A DNA stretch of 64,000 nt from Halichondria panicea (lineage: Eukaryota; Porifera; Demospongiae; Suberitida; Halichondriidae). A model generated the notes under the pieces. The model did not search any database and had not been told where the DNA came from. It worked only from the letters and a program-made list of their open reading frames with translations. Shown here one piece after another: positions 48,146 to 59,228 of this stretch. The first letter of the stretch is position 1; the number at the start of each line of letters is the position of its first letter. A program made the position numbers and the translations under genes. The DNA is taken from assembly GCF_963675165.1 (NCBI RefSeq), contig NC_087382.1, forward strand, positions 5,061,963 to 5,125,962, written 5' to 3'.

Positions 48146-48360
48146 TACCGTATAGCGTGTAATTTTCGTGGGGCAAAATATTCGTGGTTTTCGTAGTTGG
48201 AGGTCTGACCACGTATATTTTACCCACGAATGAAGCGACCTTGCCTACCTTTACCTGCAGTGCAAGCAGCAACCACGAAAATATTACCCACGAAATGTCT
48301 CAATATTTCTGAACCACGAATATTTTTGTCCCCCGAAAATTACCCGCTTTTATTACGGTA
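48146..48360. mobile_element. 211-bp MITE with TA duplication and known empty site
   Basis: Element 48148-48358 begins CCGTATAGCGTGTAATTTTCG and ends with imperfect complement CGAAAATTACCCGCTTTTAT. TA lies at 48146-48147 and 48359-48360. The second copy of the duplication (about 59203) reads TTCATGTATTATTTTT with a single TA and no insert, proving the precise boundaries. Tc1/mariner-like target. Confidence 0.9.
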
Positions 48361-48713
48361 TTATTTTTCTTTGCAAACACTGTACACATGTTACCCAGTG
48401 AGTGGGCAGATCAAAGCAATCCAGTGCTCAGTATATGGCATATTGCACTGGAATATATGCACTTCCACTGTTGTAAATACAGTAGATTTCTTTAAGAGAT
48501 ATCCATTTGGGACTTATATGCCCCACCATCCCACTCAATAACTCATTTGGTCCCTTTTATAGGCTACTATTTTTATAACTACTAGCTATAGTGGGAAGAA
48601 AACCTAAAAATTTACTATGGAATTCAGCAAAACTAATGAATACACTAAATTCCTTCAAAACACATGTCTTTTATTACGATTTATATGACCAGTCAGACGA
48701 GTTTAACGTCATT

Positions 48714-48870
48714 GGGCAACAAGTTAGTTATTGCAGGCGCCCTCGTACAACATGCCATATATTGCACTGGATGACATAATGCCCTCGGGGCCTGCGGCCC
48801 TCGGGCATTATATTGCTCCAGTGCAATATATGGCATGTTGCACTCTGGCTGGGCAATAACTAATACATGT
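48714..48870. mobile_element. Foldback element with GC-rich hairpin core
   Basis: CAACATGCCATATATTGCAC at 48748 pairs with GTGCAATATATGGCATGTTG ending 48840. The centre is CCCTCGGGGCCTGCGGCCCTCGGG. Outer words GTTAGTTATTGC and GCAATAACTAAT extend the pairing. The core also occurs at 57620-57650. Confidence 0.75.
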
Positions 48871-48955
48871 ACTCAGTATGGCAGCTATGTATATACATCA
48901 ATAGAGTACATACATGTGGGCGTATTTTCGCGAGTACAATTAATTAACAAACTAC

Positions 48956-50740
48956 GTGAGATTGTAGCCTCCTTCGCAGCCTCTCCTTTTTCTGTTCTTT
49001 GTCACACGGTCAATAAGATAAAATACGGTAAGAATTGGAGGTACAAAGAAAGAAAGAACGAACCGTCCAAGAAAAAGGAGAGCCTGCCTCGCTAAGTCGC
49101 GCGCATAGGTAAATTGTTTGAGACTGTGGGACTGTAGGACAGTACATGTAAGTACCGTTACGTAGGTAGATCTGATGTCTGAACCATGCCAGTTGTACAT
49201 GGCACACAAGTAGATAGAGGTAGAGAGTGTCACACCGTGTACCAGAGGAACATAAGTTCTGTATGGTGGCAGAGCACCAGGAGACTTGTCAGGAGGTACG
49301 TACCTGTAGCTCAGTAGATGTTAGCTTTGTCTTCAGACTTGCTCTGCCCATAGATATGCTCTGCCTAACAGCTCATTTCTCGTTCTCATTTCTTCATTTC
49401 CTCATTTCCTATTTCTTATTTCCTCATTTCCTCATTTCTCATTCCCTGTTTTATAACAACCCGGCACAGTGGTGGCACAGTGAAAATGAGCGTGGGCTTT
49501 CAGTAGATGGGCGGAGCCTGACAGGCAACAAAGCCACAGGATGCCTACGCATTGCAGACTTACTTCATATGCAAGTACGTCTGTCTGGAGATATTATCAT
49601 AGACGATGGCTTTTAATAATACCTAGCATAGTGAAGTCTGAAGACTGAAGGTCTATCTTTGAGCCTATCCTCAAGCCTCAAATTGAGGCTTGAGTTATTT
49701 GAGCAGCAGTTTAGTCTAGAAACAGTGTATTTGAGAATGACATGACAATGTTGCAAGGTTGTGATCTCATGAGTACTGACAGAGTGAGACTAAACCATAC
49801 TAATTTGTGTGCATGAGACAGTTTTCACAGGGGCACGAGCACCAATGTCGAATTTTCCCTTAGCTCAATACAAGTACGTAATAGATGATCGATAGGGTCC
49901 TGTCAATTCCATAGTCGTGTAATCCTACTGTAGTAGTTTTAGAGGTTCTGCTCCTTTTGGAAACTTTCTGGCAGTAGAACCAGCTCTATAGTGGATACGG
50001 AAATAATACCTGCATATAAGCACTCAGGTCTACATTGTCTGCTGTAATTTGAAACACTCGACTAGGTCAAACGTGAGGTCTTGAGAGTGGGAGCACATTG
50101 AGTTTGATAAGGCGAGTCTTGTAGTCTGTAGTTCTGCTGTACGTAGTTCTACTGTAATTATCCGAGGATAAAATTGGTTGCCCTTGCCCTTCTAGTTTGG
50201 ATAGTGTGATTGTGCCAGGGCAATCTTCTTCTTCTTGACTTGGACTAAAACATTCCTTCTGATGACATGAAGGGAACTGTAGGATTTTTCAATTTTGGCA
50301 TGTCAGAAGTATTGCTGTGAGTTGTCCAGGATCTGGGATAGGTTCCTTCTTTGCCCAGGTCCTTTTGACAAGGGCTATTATCAGATACAGTAGTACTCTA
50401 GCCTTTCATGCTTCATCTTGTAGAGCTAACTTCTACATACTGTGTTCTGTAGCTTCACACACTGCTTTGCCTCTAGTTCCTGGTAAATACGCTCCAAGTA
50501 CTGTGTCACAGTGTGTGGGAGGACAGATATTGCGGTTTACTCTTGCCCACGCTCAATTAAATTTGGCTACGTCAGTAGCAGATCACAAGACTTAGCGGGG
50601 CAGGCCTTCCTTTTTCTTAGTGGCTTCCTTTTTTCTTTCTTTGCTCCTCCAATTCCCGTATGGTGTTAACATTGTGACTATAAACAACAGAAACAAAATT
50701 GTAACTGAAAAAAGGCCTGCGAAGGAGGCTAGTGAGATTG
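48956..50740. mobile_element. 1767-bp non-autonomous element, TAGCCTC family, 9-bp TSD
   Basis: Element 48965-50731. Left end TAGCCTCCTTCGCAG and right end (complement) share an inverted repeat of about 135 bases that includes AATTGGAGG and GCCTGCC..CGCTAAGTC blocks with indels. The 9-mer GTGAGATTG flanks both sides (48956-48964, 50732-50740). The ORFs inside (around 49227-49616 and 50317-50595) are low-complexity or lack similarity, so no transposase is visible. It shares its first seven bases and 9-bp duplication with the elements near 3.9, 4.1 and 5.4 kb. Confidence 0.82.
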
Positions 50741-50972
50741 TAAGCTAGAGCTAAGATTTTAGGCTAACAATAATACAGTCTTAACTATTATCGTGGAAAA
50801 AACAGTTACTATTTTAGAACAGTTATATATAATTATATATACATTATATAATTATAGTGTTAACATTGTCCACTATATTTATGTAAGGACAGACAAACAC
50901 AGAGAGTGGCTTTTACTCCCTATATACTTCAACATCATCATATCAAACTACGTATCATCCCGGACCGTAGAA

Positions 50973-52233
50973 ATGGCTACCGCTAACCAAGATCCCAGTG
51001 ATAAGTCAACACAATACAACACTTGCAAGGAGAAAGTGAAGACTTTTGTGGAAGAATGGAGTAATAACTTCAAGATGTGCTACTGTCCCTGTAAGATCAA
51101 TAAGTACGGGATGATGGACTCAGATGATACTGATAACGAGACACCGACGAGAGGTGACGATGAAGAAGACACACACAAGATGGAAGTGAGTAAAACAAGC
51201 TATATACTGTATCTATTATAAGCTACAATCATTGTACATTAACAACTGACATAATTATTTTAAGCAGCATACAGTTACACAAAGTAACCTTGAAGACAGC
51301 AGTACACACTCAGAAAGTGATGCTTCCATTACTCAAGACCCACCAGAGGAAGCCACCTTTGCTCCTACCGAACAACCTCCTTCACCTATTGAGGAACCAA
51401 AAGAAAGTGACCTTGAAGACAACAACACACACTCAGAAAGTGATGCTTCCATTACTCAAGACCCACCAGAGGAAGCCACCTTTGCTCCTGCCAAACAACC
51501 TCCTTCACCTATTGAGGAACCAAAAGAAAGTGACCTTGATGACAACAACACACACTCAGAAAGTGATGCTTCCATTACTCAAGACCCACCAGAGGAAGCC
51601 ACCTTTGCTCCTGCCAAACAACCTCCTTCACCTGTCGAGGAACCAAAAGGATTTTTTTCACAAACAGATCGGGTGTCATTCTCAGACCTTGCCCCACAAA
51701 CCACCTCTGGATTCGTGACAACAACACCTGGCTTTCAGTTTCAAGGAGCTGGAAAACAGCTGTTTGCTGTACGAAGTGCGGATTATGGTGAAACCAATCC
51801 TGAAGAAGAAATTGACATCAATTTCAAGCCTCTGGTCTCTCCCCCTAAAGTGGCTCCAACCAAGTCCTGGGATGATGAGGCTGGTACTTTGTTTACAAAT
51901 CGTGGGAAGTTGTTCCGATTCGATGACTCTATCAACCAGTGGAAGGAAAGGGGAGTGGGTGATATCAAGATTCTGCAGCATGCTGAAACAGGTCGTTGTC
52001 GTATTTTGATGAGAAGAGATCAGATATTGAAGATTTGTTGCAATCATAACATCACTGCTGAGATGACACTGTTGCCGGGAAACACTGACAAGTCGTGGGT
52101 ATGGTTTACGCAATCAGATTTCACCGATGAAGAGCCTAAGAAAGAGAAGTTAGCTGTTCGATTCAAGCATGTCGAAACAGCTAGAGAGTTTAAAGAAGTA
52201 TTTGAACAATGTGTTAAGAGAGATACTGAATAA
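50973..52233 (+). CDS. Ran-binding-domain (RanBD1) protein with triplicated acidic repeat
   Basis: Two exons, 50973-51185 and 51268-52233. The ATG chosen (MATANQDPSDKST) lies in a reasonable context; the ORF upstream of it has no features. Residues about 78-205 are three near-identical 43-residue acidic Pro/Ser repeats (THSESDASITQDPPEEATFA, then PPSPIEEPKESDL). After an SFSDLAP motif and a PGFQFQGAGKQLF stretch comes a RanBD1 domain: KLFRFDDSINQWKERGVGD, IKILQHAETGRCRILMRRD, WVWFTQSDFTDEEP, AVRFKHVETAREFKEVFEQC. RanBD1 folds bind Ran-GTP and work in nuclear transport, as in RanBP1, RanBP3 and Nup358. The domain order with long acidic N-terminus resembles RanBP3/NUP50-like proteins more than RanBP1. 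The frame is intact. Confidence 0.9.
51280..51655 (+). repeat. Coding minisatellite, three 129-bp units
   Basis: Units of 129 bases (a multiple of 3) differ at only a few positions, consistent with recent in-frame expansion inside the RanBD1 gene. Confidence 0.9.
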
Positions 52234-53293
52234 AACTCAGCGTAGCATTATAAACCAAAAAGAATTTTGAACTCTATAAATTGTTTCTGAGTAGTGCTAT
52301 GTTCCTATTTTGTGTAGACTCTATATCTTCAATTTGTATTTACCTTCTGAGAATTACAATGAGCGTTATTACCTATCATTTATGAGAAATTAGTGAGACG
52401 ATCTTTACTGCAAAGAAAAGGGTCAATCAGACAAGAATTGTAATGGAATTTAGTGGTTTATTAAATGGGGTTAACAGGGCGGAGCAGGTCAAAGGGGCTC
52501 GCACATGCGCAGCAATGGGCAGTCAGTTACCTCGTGGCTTGCGCTCACATGGGAACTTAGACACATGCGCAGTATCGTTACCTCGTGGCTTAACTCAGCA
52601 GCAACCAGGACGAGTGTGCTATCTCTTTCCCCAACCCATGAGCTCCCACCCATTAGCGCCACAGCTTGGCTCATCTCTTATGTTAATTTAGTTTACCTCT
52701 TATTTTTAATCTATTTTTCGTTAAACATCTTACTTTAATTTTCTCCAGTGCCCTTCCCTGGCGGAGGGAACTGTGACGGGGGCAGCTGGTTAGGCTTTCG
52801 CCTCGGCTCGTCTCAACTATTTCACCTGTAACTCAAACATTTATAGGCAGAGATCGGTTTGAACGCTAGGGCGGGCGTCTGCAGAGCCAGCTTGCTCCCA
52901 AAAACCAAACCATCGTGGCATTAGGTCATACTGGTTAGGACAGAACAGTATAGTGCTAGGGCTGTTGCAGAGTAAGCTGTTAATTTCGTGTCTGCTACCA
53001 AGTTAAAACAGGATCTTTACTGCAAATAAAAGGGTCAACCGACAAAGAAGCCACAAGTGTATGCAGAATATAGAAAAAAACTGATAGGATGGAGGTACGT
53101 AAGCTATCACACAAGCATCTTATCATTCATATGCTACCTCCTCTCCAGCCCCCTGCTGCTAACTCCTATGACAATAATGAGGCTGCAGTGGGTGTTGTGA
53201 GTGTGCCTGTATATACCCTCTGACTTCAGAGACCTCTCTCTCAATCACTGTTCCCTGGGGGCGCTCTCTACGGAGTCCTTGTCTGACCTAGGA
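52234..53293. other. Spacer between RanBD1 gene and PhyH pseudogene
   Basis: No coding exon supported. An internal direct repeat (CACATGCGCAG, GTTACCTCGTGGCTT) occurs twice at 52503-52595. The phrase ATCTTTACTGCAAAxAAAAGG occurs at 52402 and 53011. A possible short exon ATGGAG with a GTACGT donor sits at 53089. Confidence 0.4.
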
Positions 53294-54871
<1,578 letters not shown>

Positions 54872-55455
54872 AACTTATGTGTTTGTGTATGCGTATCTTT
54901 GTATGTGTATGTTGTATGTTTGTGTATTTTTATGAGCAAGAATGTACTGTATCGTACATATTCTATATACTGTAGGTTTTAATGTACTGACATGGTAAAC
55001 CTTGATAGATTAATATACTCAAGACATTGCCTTAAAATCTGCAAAACACTGAAACAGCTATATAGTTCTAACCTAGCCTTGTTCCCAGGCCGATTTTTCT
55101 CGAAGTTCTAACCACAATCTTCCCCTTATTTCAATAGTTCTGCAAGCTGTTTCAGTGTTTTTCATAGTCATGTGAACAGGCACATGTAATACACTACATC
55201 AGATGAATTCATGACAACACAAACAAACTTTTTATAAAACAAAAAAACAAGTTAGTTCTGAGTGGCAAATTGAACTCTATGAAATTGTCCAGCAACAAAC
55301 GATCCTTGCAACACCATCATAAAAAAACTGCATGTCACTATTCCATCTCCGTTAATCAGTTTAGCTTTTGAAGCACGAGAGGGGAACACATACATGGGTG
55401 GTCTACTAGGAGACGTGGTCTTGTCATCGGCAACAGGACAATCCCACCTGCCAGG
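54872..55455. other. Convergent spacer
   Basis: 3' regions of two convergent genes. Contains one element end-like word (CTAGCCTTGTTCCCAGGCCG, 55073) similar to the TAGCCTC-family terminus, without a visible partner. Otherwise AT-rich. Confidence 0.4.
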
Positions 55456-56595
55456 TCATAGTGTTTCCACAGTGAACTCCCAATAGCTCCAGGATTCGTC
55501 CCAACCATCCTCCTCCGATGGTTTCAATGCTGTGACGGCTGAAGAGTAGTCCCATAGCTCTGGTTTGAGGGCGAGTCTTGCTTCCCAGGCTGGGTCACCG
55601 TAAAATACCGTAGTGTCCTCGTCGTAACTCAGTCCAGACAAATCATGTGAGTGTGTATTGTCAATATTCTCAGCTCCAAATTTCTTCTTGTAGACATCTT
55701 CGTGTTTCTCGATGACAGGCTTAGGTGTTTTGAGAGACTCCAGTTTTGCTAGGAGAGACTGCTGGTTGGCAAAGTAGGCTTCGGCAAAAGTCATTTTCCC
55801 TGGGTTGTTGATAAAGTATTTGTGCACTCCCCATCCACCATAGCCGTACCAGGTTGGGACCACGTATCCCACCATCTGCGAAAAACCAGCGGAATGCATC
55901 CAGGCTAGAGCCATCGAATCCCTGTCACGAATATACCCCATCAAACAATTCCCAGCAGCACTCAGCACCTTAGGTGTGTTGTGTTGGCGACTAAGTTTGT
56001 GAAGCCGACCATCCAGGGATTGACCGTGTATGTACCCATCAATACAGGATAGTTTTCCACTGCTGAAGCAATACCCTAAATTCAGTACACTTTCTGTTGC
56101 ATGTGCACTCGTGATAATCATATCCACTCCTTTCTCTTCCGAATGTGCTGCTCCAATTTCGAGGATGAATGATTCGGTCACATCCGCAGGGCATGATTTT
56201 TGTGCCACTTCTCCATTTGCTGTCTTTCTCCAAGCCACGGTCTGCTCAATCTCTGAATACGAAACACCAAAACTAAACTTGTCCAAAGGTATCGGGCAAT
56301 TTCCAGTCACTCTGTTGATTGTCAATGGCTCCTGTTGTAGTATACACAGGCAGTCGTCCTCTTCCCATCCGGTGAGCACACCCCATACGGTATCGGTGTA
56401 AGGTGTTGTGTGGTCTATCCCTCGTGTCAACTTGTGAATGTCCTGAACAACTTTCTTGTTGCACTCGGAATGGTGTGCAAGAAAGCATGTGTATGTCGGC
56501 TTTAGCTTCGACAGTTGTGGTAAAGCTGAGAATAGATCTCCATCAACATAGATGACTTCTTTGACTCTATCAGGCCATTTTGATTGAGGAGGATG
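55456..56595 (-). CDS. Bacterial-type clan CD cysteine-peptidase-like ORF, 5' end missing
   Basis: One uninterrupted minus-strand frame of about 380 codons from just after a TGA (near 56596) to 55456, without introns and without an ATG in its first part. Two blocks fit the caspase/gingipain-type dyad: VDMIITSAHATESV (hydrophobic strand then His) and, about 65 residues on, PKVLSAAGNCLMGYI (hydrophobic strand then Cys). Then come DSMALAWMHSAGFSQMVGY, VVPTWYGYGGWGV and FAEAYFANQQSLLAKL. From memory, similar sequences occur in planctomycetes and other bacteria; peptidase assignment is inference. Its 5' end collides with the HELQ fragment's start. It may be a laterally acquired gene now truncated, or need an upstream exon I cannot place. 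Confidence 0.6.
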   Translation of the reverse strand, partial: HPPQSKWPDRVKEVIYVDGDLFSALPQLSKLKPTYTCFLAHHSECNKKVVQDIHKLTRGIDHTTPYTDTVWGVLTGWEEDDCLCILQQEPLTINRVTGNCPIPLDKFSFGVSYSEIEQTVAWRKTANGEVAQKSCPADVTESFILEIGAAHSEEKGVDMIITSAHATESVLNLGYCFSSGKLSCIDGYIHGQSLDGRLHKLSRQHNTPKVLSAAGNCLMGYIRDRDSMALAWMHSAGFSQMVGYVVPTWYGYGGWGVHKYFINNPGKMTFAEAYFANQQSLLAKLESLKTPKPVIEKHEDVYKKKFGAENIDNTHSHDLSGLSYDEDTTVFYGDPAWEARLALKPELWDYSSAVTALKPSEEDGWDESWSYWEFTVETL

Positions 56596-56627
56596 ACGTC
56601 ACGAGCAAGAATAATCCCTCTAGCAAT

Positions 56628-57410
56628 ATGGTTACACTGGATGTGAATGAAGAGAACGTAGTTACTGACAAGATGCTAGACGATGTTTTGTTTGGTTCAG
56701 AGCCAGCTGTTGTTGAATCGTGTTGTCAGTCAGAGCATCAGAGTGTATTGACCCCAGTACTGCAAAGCTCTCCTATTTCTTGTCCTCCTCAGGGAAACAG
56801 TACAACAAAGAAATTAATTAATGAAACTATTGAGGATATTTTATTTGGACTATGCCCTGAGGATCTTAATTTCTCTCGAAACACCTCTAATATATCAGAG
56901 TGCGCTAGGACCCTAGCAGCTGGCACTGAAGACGAAGGATTAAATAAGTCTGCTGATGGTATTACAAGAACTAAAGAAGTTCAGTTTATTAAAAGCAGTG
57001 CGCTATTGAGTAATAAGGCAATGGAAGTGAACACAACTAGTGACCGTGGGACGTTTTATGGCCTCCCTCTACAAGTGAAAGAGTGTTATGAAGAATTCAG
57101 AATTCAGAGGAATAAAACAGCTCTATGGTGTGACATGTTACTAGTTAATTATTCAGATTTGGATTTGGAATTCAGCAGTTTCTTTAAACTGTGTCCCCCC
57201 ATACATTGTACACACACACACACGTGCAGATTGGCAGCATTGTTGTCTGAGTCTACCTAGTGTGAGTACTGGAGGCAACCTCATCTACTCCCTGCCCACC
57301 AGTGGAGGCAAGACCCTCGTCGCTGAGATCATCATTCTCAGGCACCTGCTCATACACTGCAAGGACGTGCTCCTTATTCTACCCTTTGTATCCGTCGTGC
57401 AAGAGAAGGT
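56628..57410 (+). pseudogene. HELQ-type helicase fragment, truncated after Walker A
   Basis: First exon (56628 to about 57170) encodes an acidic N-terminus with two related motifs KMLDDVLFGSEP and TIEDILFGLCPED, then VKECYEEFR. The next exon (about 57229-57408) reads [20 protein letters not shown], then [20 protein letters not shown] and [13 protein letters not shown]. That is the Q-motif region, Walker A and motif Ia of HELQ/POLQ-like superfamily 2 helicases, closest to HELQ. After a GTAATG donor no DEAD-box, motif III-VI or C-terminal exons appear before the SLC4 gene. HELQ unwinds DNA at stalled forks and breaks; this copy could not. Confidence 0.8.
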
Positions 57411-58007
57411 AATGAAACTGGTGTATATGTTTTCCTCTGTCTTATCAGATCAAGCCGTGAACTGAGGCAAAAAACGTTTTTCATGCGTCTGGTGCATTCC
57501 ACAGCCACCACAAGTAGCTGAAACTAGTTGTCCTATAAAAGGAGTGATGTGTACACAAAAAGGAATGCACAAGGAATGCAGTTTTTACACAGCTCAGATA
57601 TAATAATTGGCTCAGTAGTGCACATGCCCTCGAGGCCTGCGGCCCTCGGGCCTAAAGTCACTATAATTATTACTGGAGATTGCAGAATCTTTGCAACACA
57701 TGAATAGAAGTGTGTAGCACTGTGGTTCCTTATATGGGGAATGCTTATACATTTAAGTAGTAAAACAGACCACAGTGTGTACACAAAATCCATATAAGGA
57801 ACGCGTAATGCTCTACGCTTTTACTGGGGTGTTGCAAAGATTCTGCAAACTCCAGTATATACTGAGCCAATATATCCCATGTGGCACTCGTGCATGTATC
57901 ACAACTATATAACATGTGGCACTTAATATAAAATAACTTACTATATATAGGCTAAAAGCATGCATGCATTATATAATTAATTTGGCCACGTAATATATTG
58001 CATGCAA
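57411..58007. other. Spacer with nested foldback element
   Basis: No exon. Bases 57605-57875 form a foldback: TTGGCTCAGTA pairs with TACTGAGCCAA, and TACTGGAGATTGCAGAATCT (57670) pairs with AGATTCTGCAAACTCCAGTA. A GC-rich hairpin (CCTCGAGGCCTGCGGCCCTC, 57628) sits between the left arms and matches the core at 48782. Confidence 0.7.
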
Positions 58008-59228
58008 TGTGTCTTTCGCTATAATTATAATTATAATTATATGGACCTATAATTTTCGTGGAGGATTGCTAATTCCCACGACAAAATACCCCTCAATTAA
58101 AACTATAATTATGTGCTTCGGCTATTGAATATTATGCGATATATTATTGTATCATGAATATCGATCGATCATGCAGTGGCACTGCAACAAATTGCTCTAG
58201 TATAATTATAGTGGATAGATATTATTGGAAATACATAGCAAGAGCTCATCATGCATGCAACTAGCTCGATCAGAACGCCCTCCTAGCTCATCACTCTTCC
58301 CCACTTGACTCCCTTTATAATACCTAACTTGTGTATTACGATATTACTATAATTATACAACACAAAAGCACAAAAAGAAAATCAAGGCCATGAAATACAC
58401 GTTCCATGAACTGATAGGACTTGTACACACACACACACACATGTCTATTAAAGGTCAGTTGATAAGGGAGCTAATAAGGGACGTGGGCCTCAAACTCTCC
58501 AAACTCCTCCTCCCTGTGTCCGGTGTGGTCCTCTGGGAAGTCCTCCTCACTGTCCAGCTGTGGGTGTGTGGGCGTGAGGAAAGGTATTATAACCCACGCA
58601 TGCATAATGTATAATGTTCAAAGGAAAAACATGCACTTATATATATAGTTAGTAAATAAGCTACCATATTACACATAAGTACAATGTCCTTCACAAAATC
58701 AGAAGTACTCAACCAAATGCAAAAATCATACAGAGCTATAGATCTATAGTCTTATAATTATTATCTATAGAGCCACCTATACACTGTACACCCCCAAAAT
58801 CTCACATATAGTGGGGTTGAGACCACTCCCACCTTCCTGGCACACTCACCGCCTCTATCTCGTCATGAGAGTAGAAGTATCTGTCGAGGACCCACTTGAG
58901 TGGGAGGAGGGCGATGATGATGACAGGATACAGCATACCAGCCGGGGAGTTCTTGACCCCGAACAGAGAAGCCACACACACTATCTGGACTATTGTGTAC
59001 AAGTGCATCTTCCATGTACGAACCTACAATGAGGGGCGGGGGGAAGATACAAGTTACAAGTGTAGCACAAAATTTATATACACAATGTACACAATTATAT
59101 TATCTGATAAGCAAGGCAGCGCGCTACTGAATGATATACTCGAGATCAAGATTGCCTTTCATATTGCCAACAAGTGCATACGTACGTGGCTTAAATTCAT
59201 GTATTATTTTTCTTTGCAAACACTGTAC
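58008..59228. repeat. Duplicate of SLC4 3' region, copy 2 (attached to the full gene)
   Basis: Partner of 46929-48380. It contains the same exons, CA tract and intergenic DNA but lacks the 211-bp MITE. Confidence 0.88.

Larger units (their letters stand above)
46929..48380. repeat. Duplicate of SLC4 3' region, copy 1
   Basis: Matches 58008-59228 in direct orientation with very few differences outside a 213-bp insertion (48148-48360). It starts at ATGTGTCTTTCGCT and ends near CTTTGCAAACACTGTACA. Confidence 0.88.

Noticed and set aside
47755-48196. Plus-strand ORFs over the SLC4 3' exons (also 58811-59258)
   Set aside because: Antisense shadows of the SLC4 membrane exon; the minus-strand reading matches the family.
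49227-50595. ORFs inside the 1767-bp element as a transposase
   Set aside because: They are short, low in complexity (runs of Phe/Ser/Leu) and show no catalytic motif; the element appears non-autonomous.
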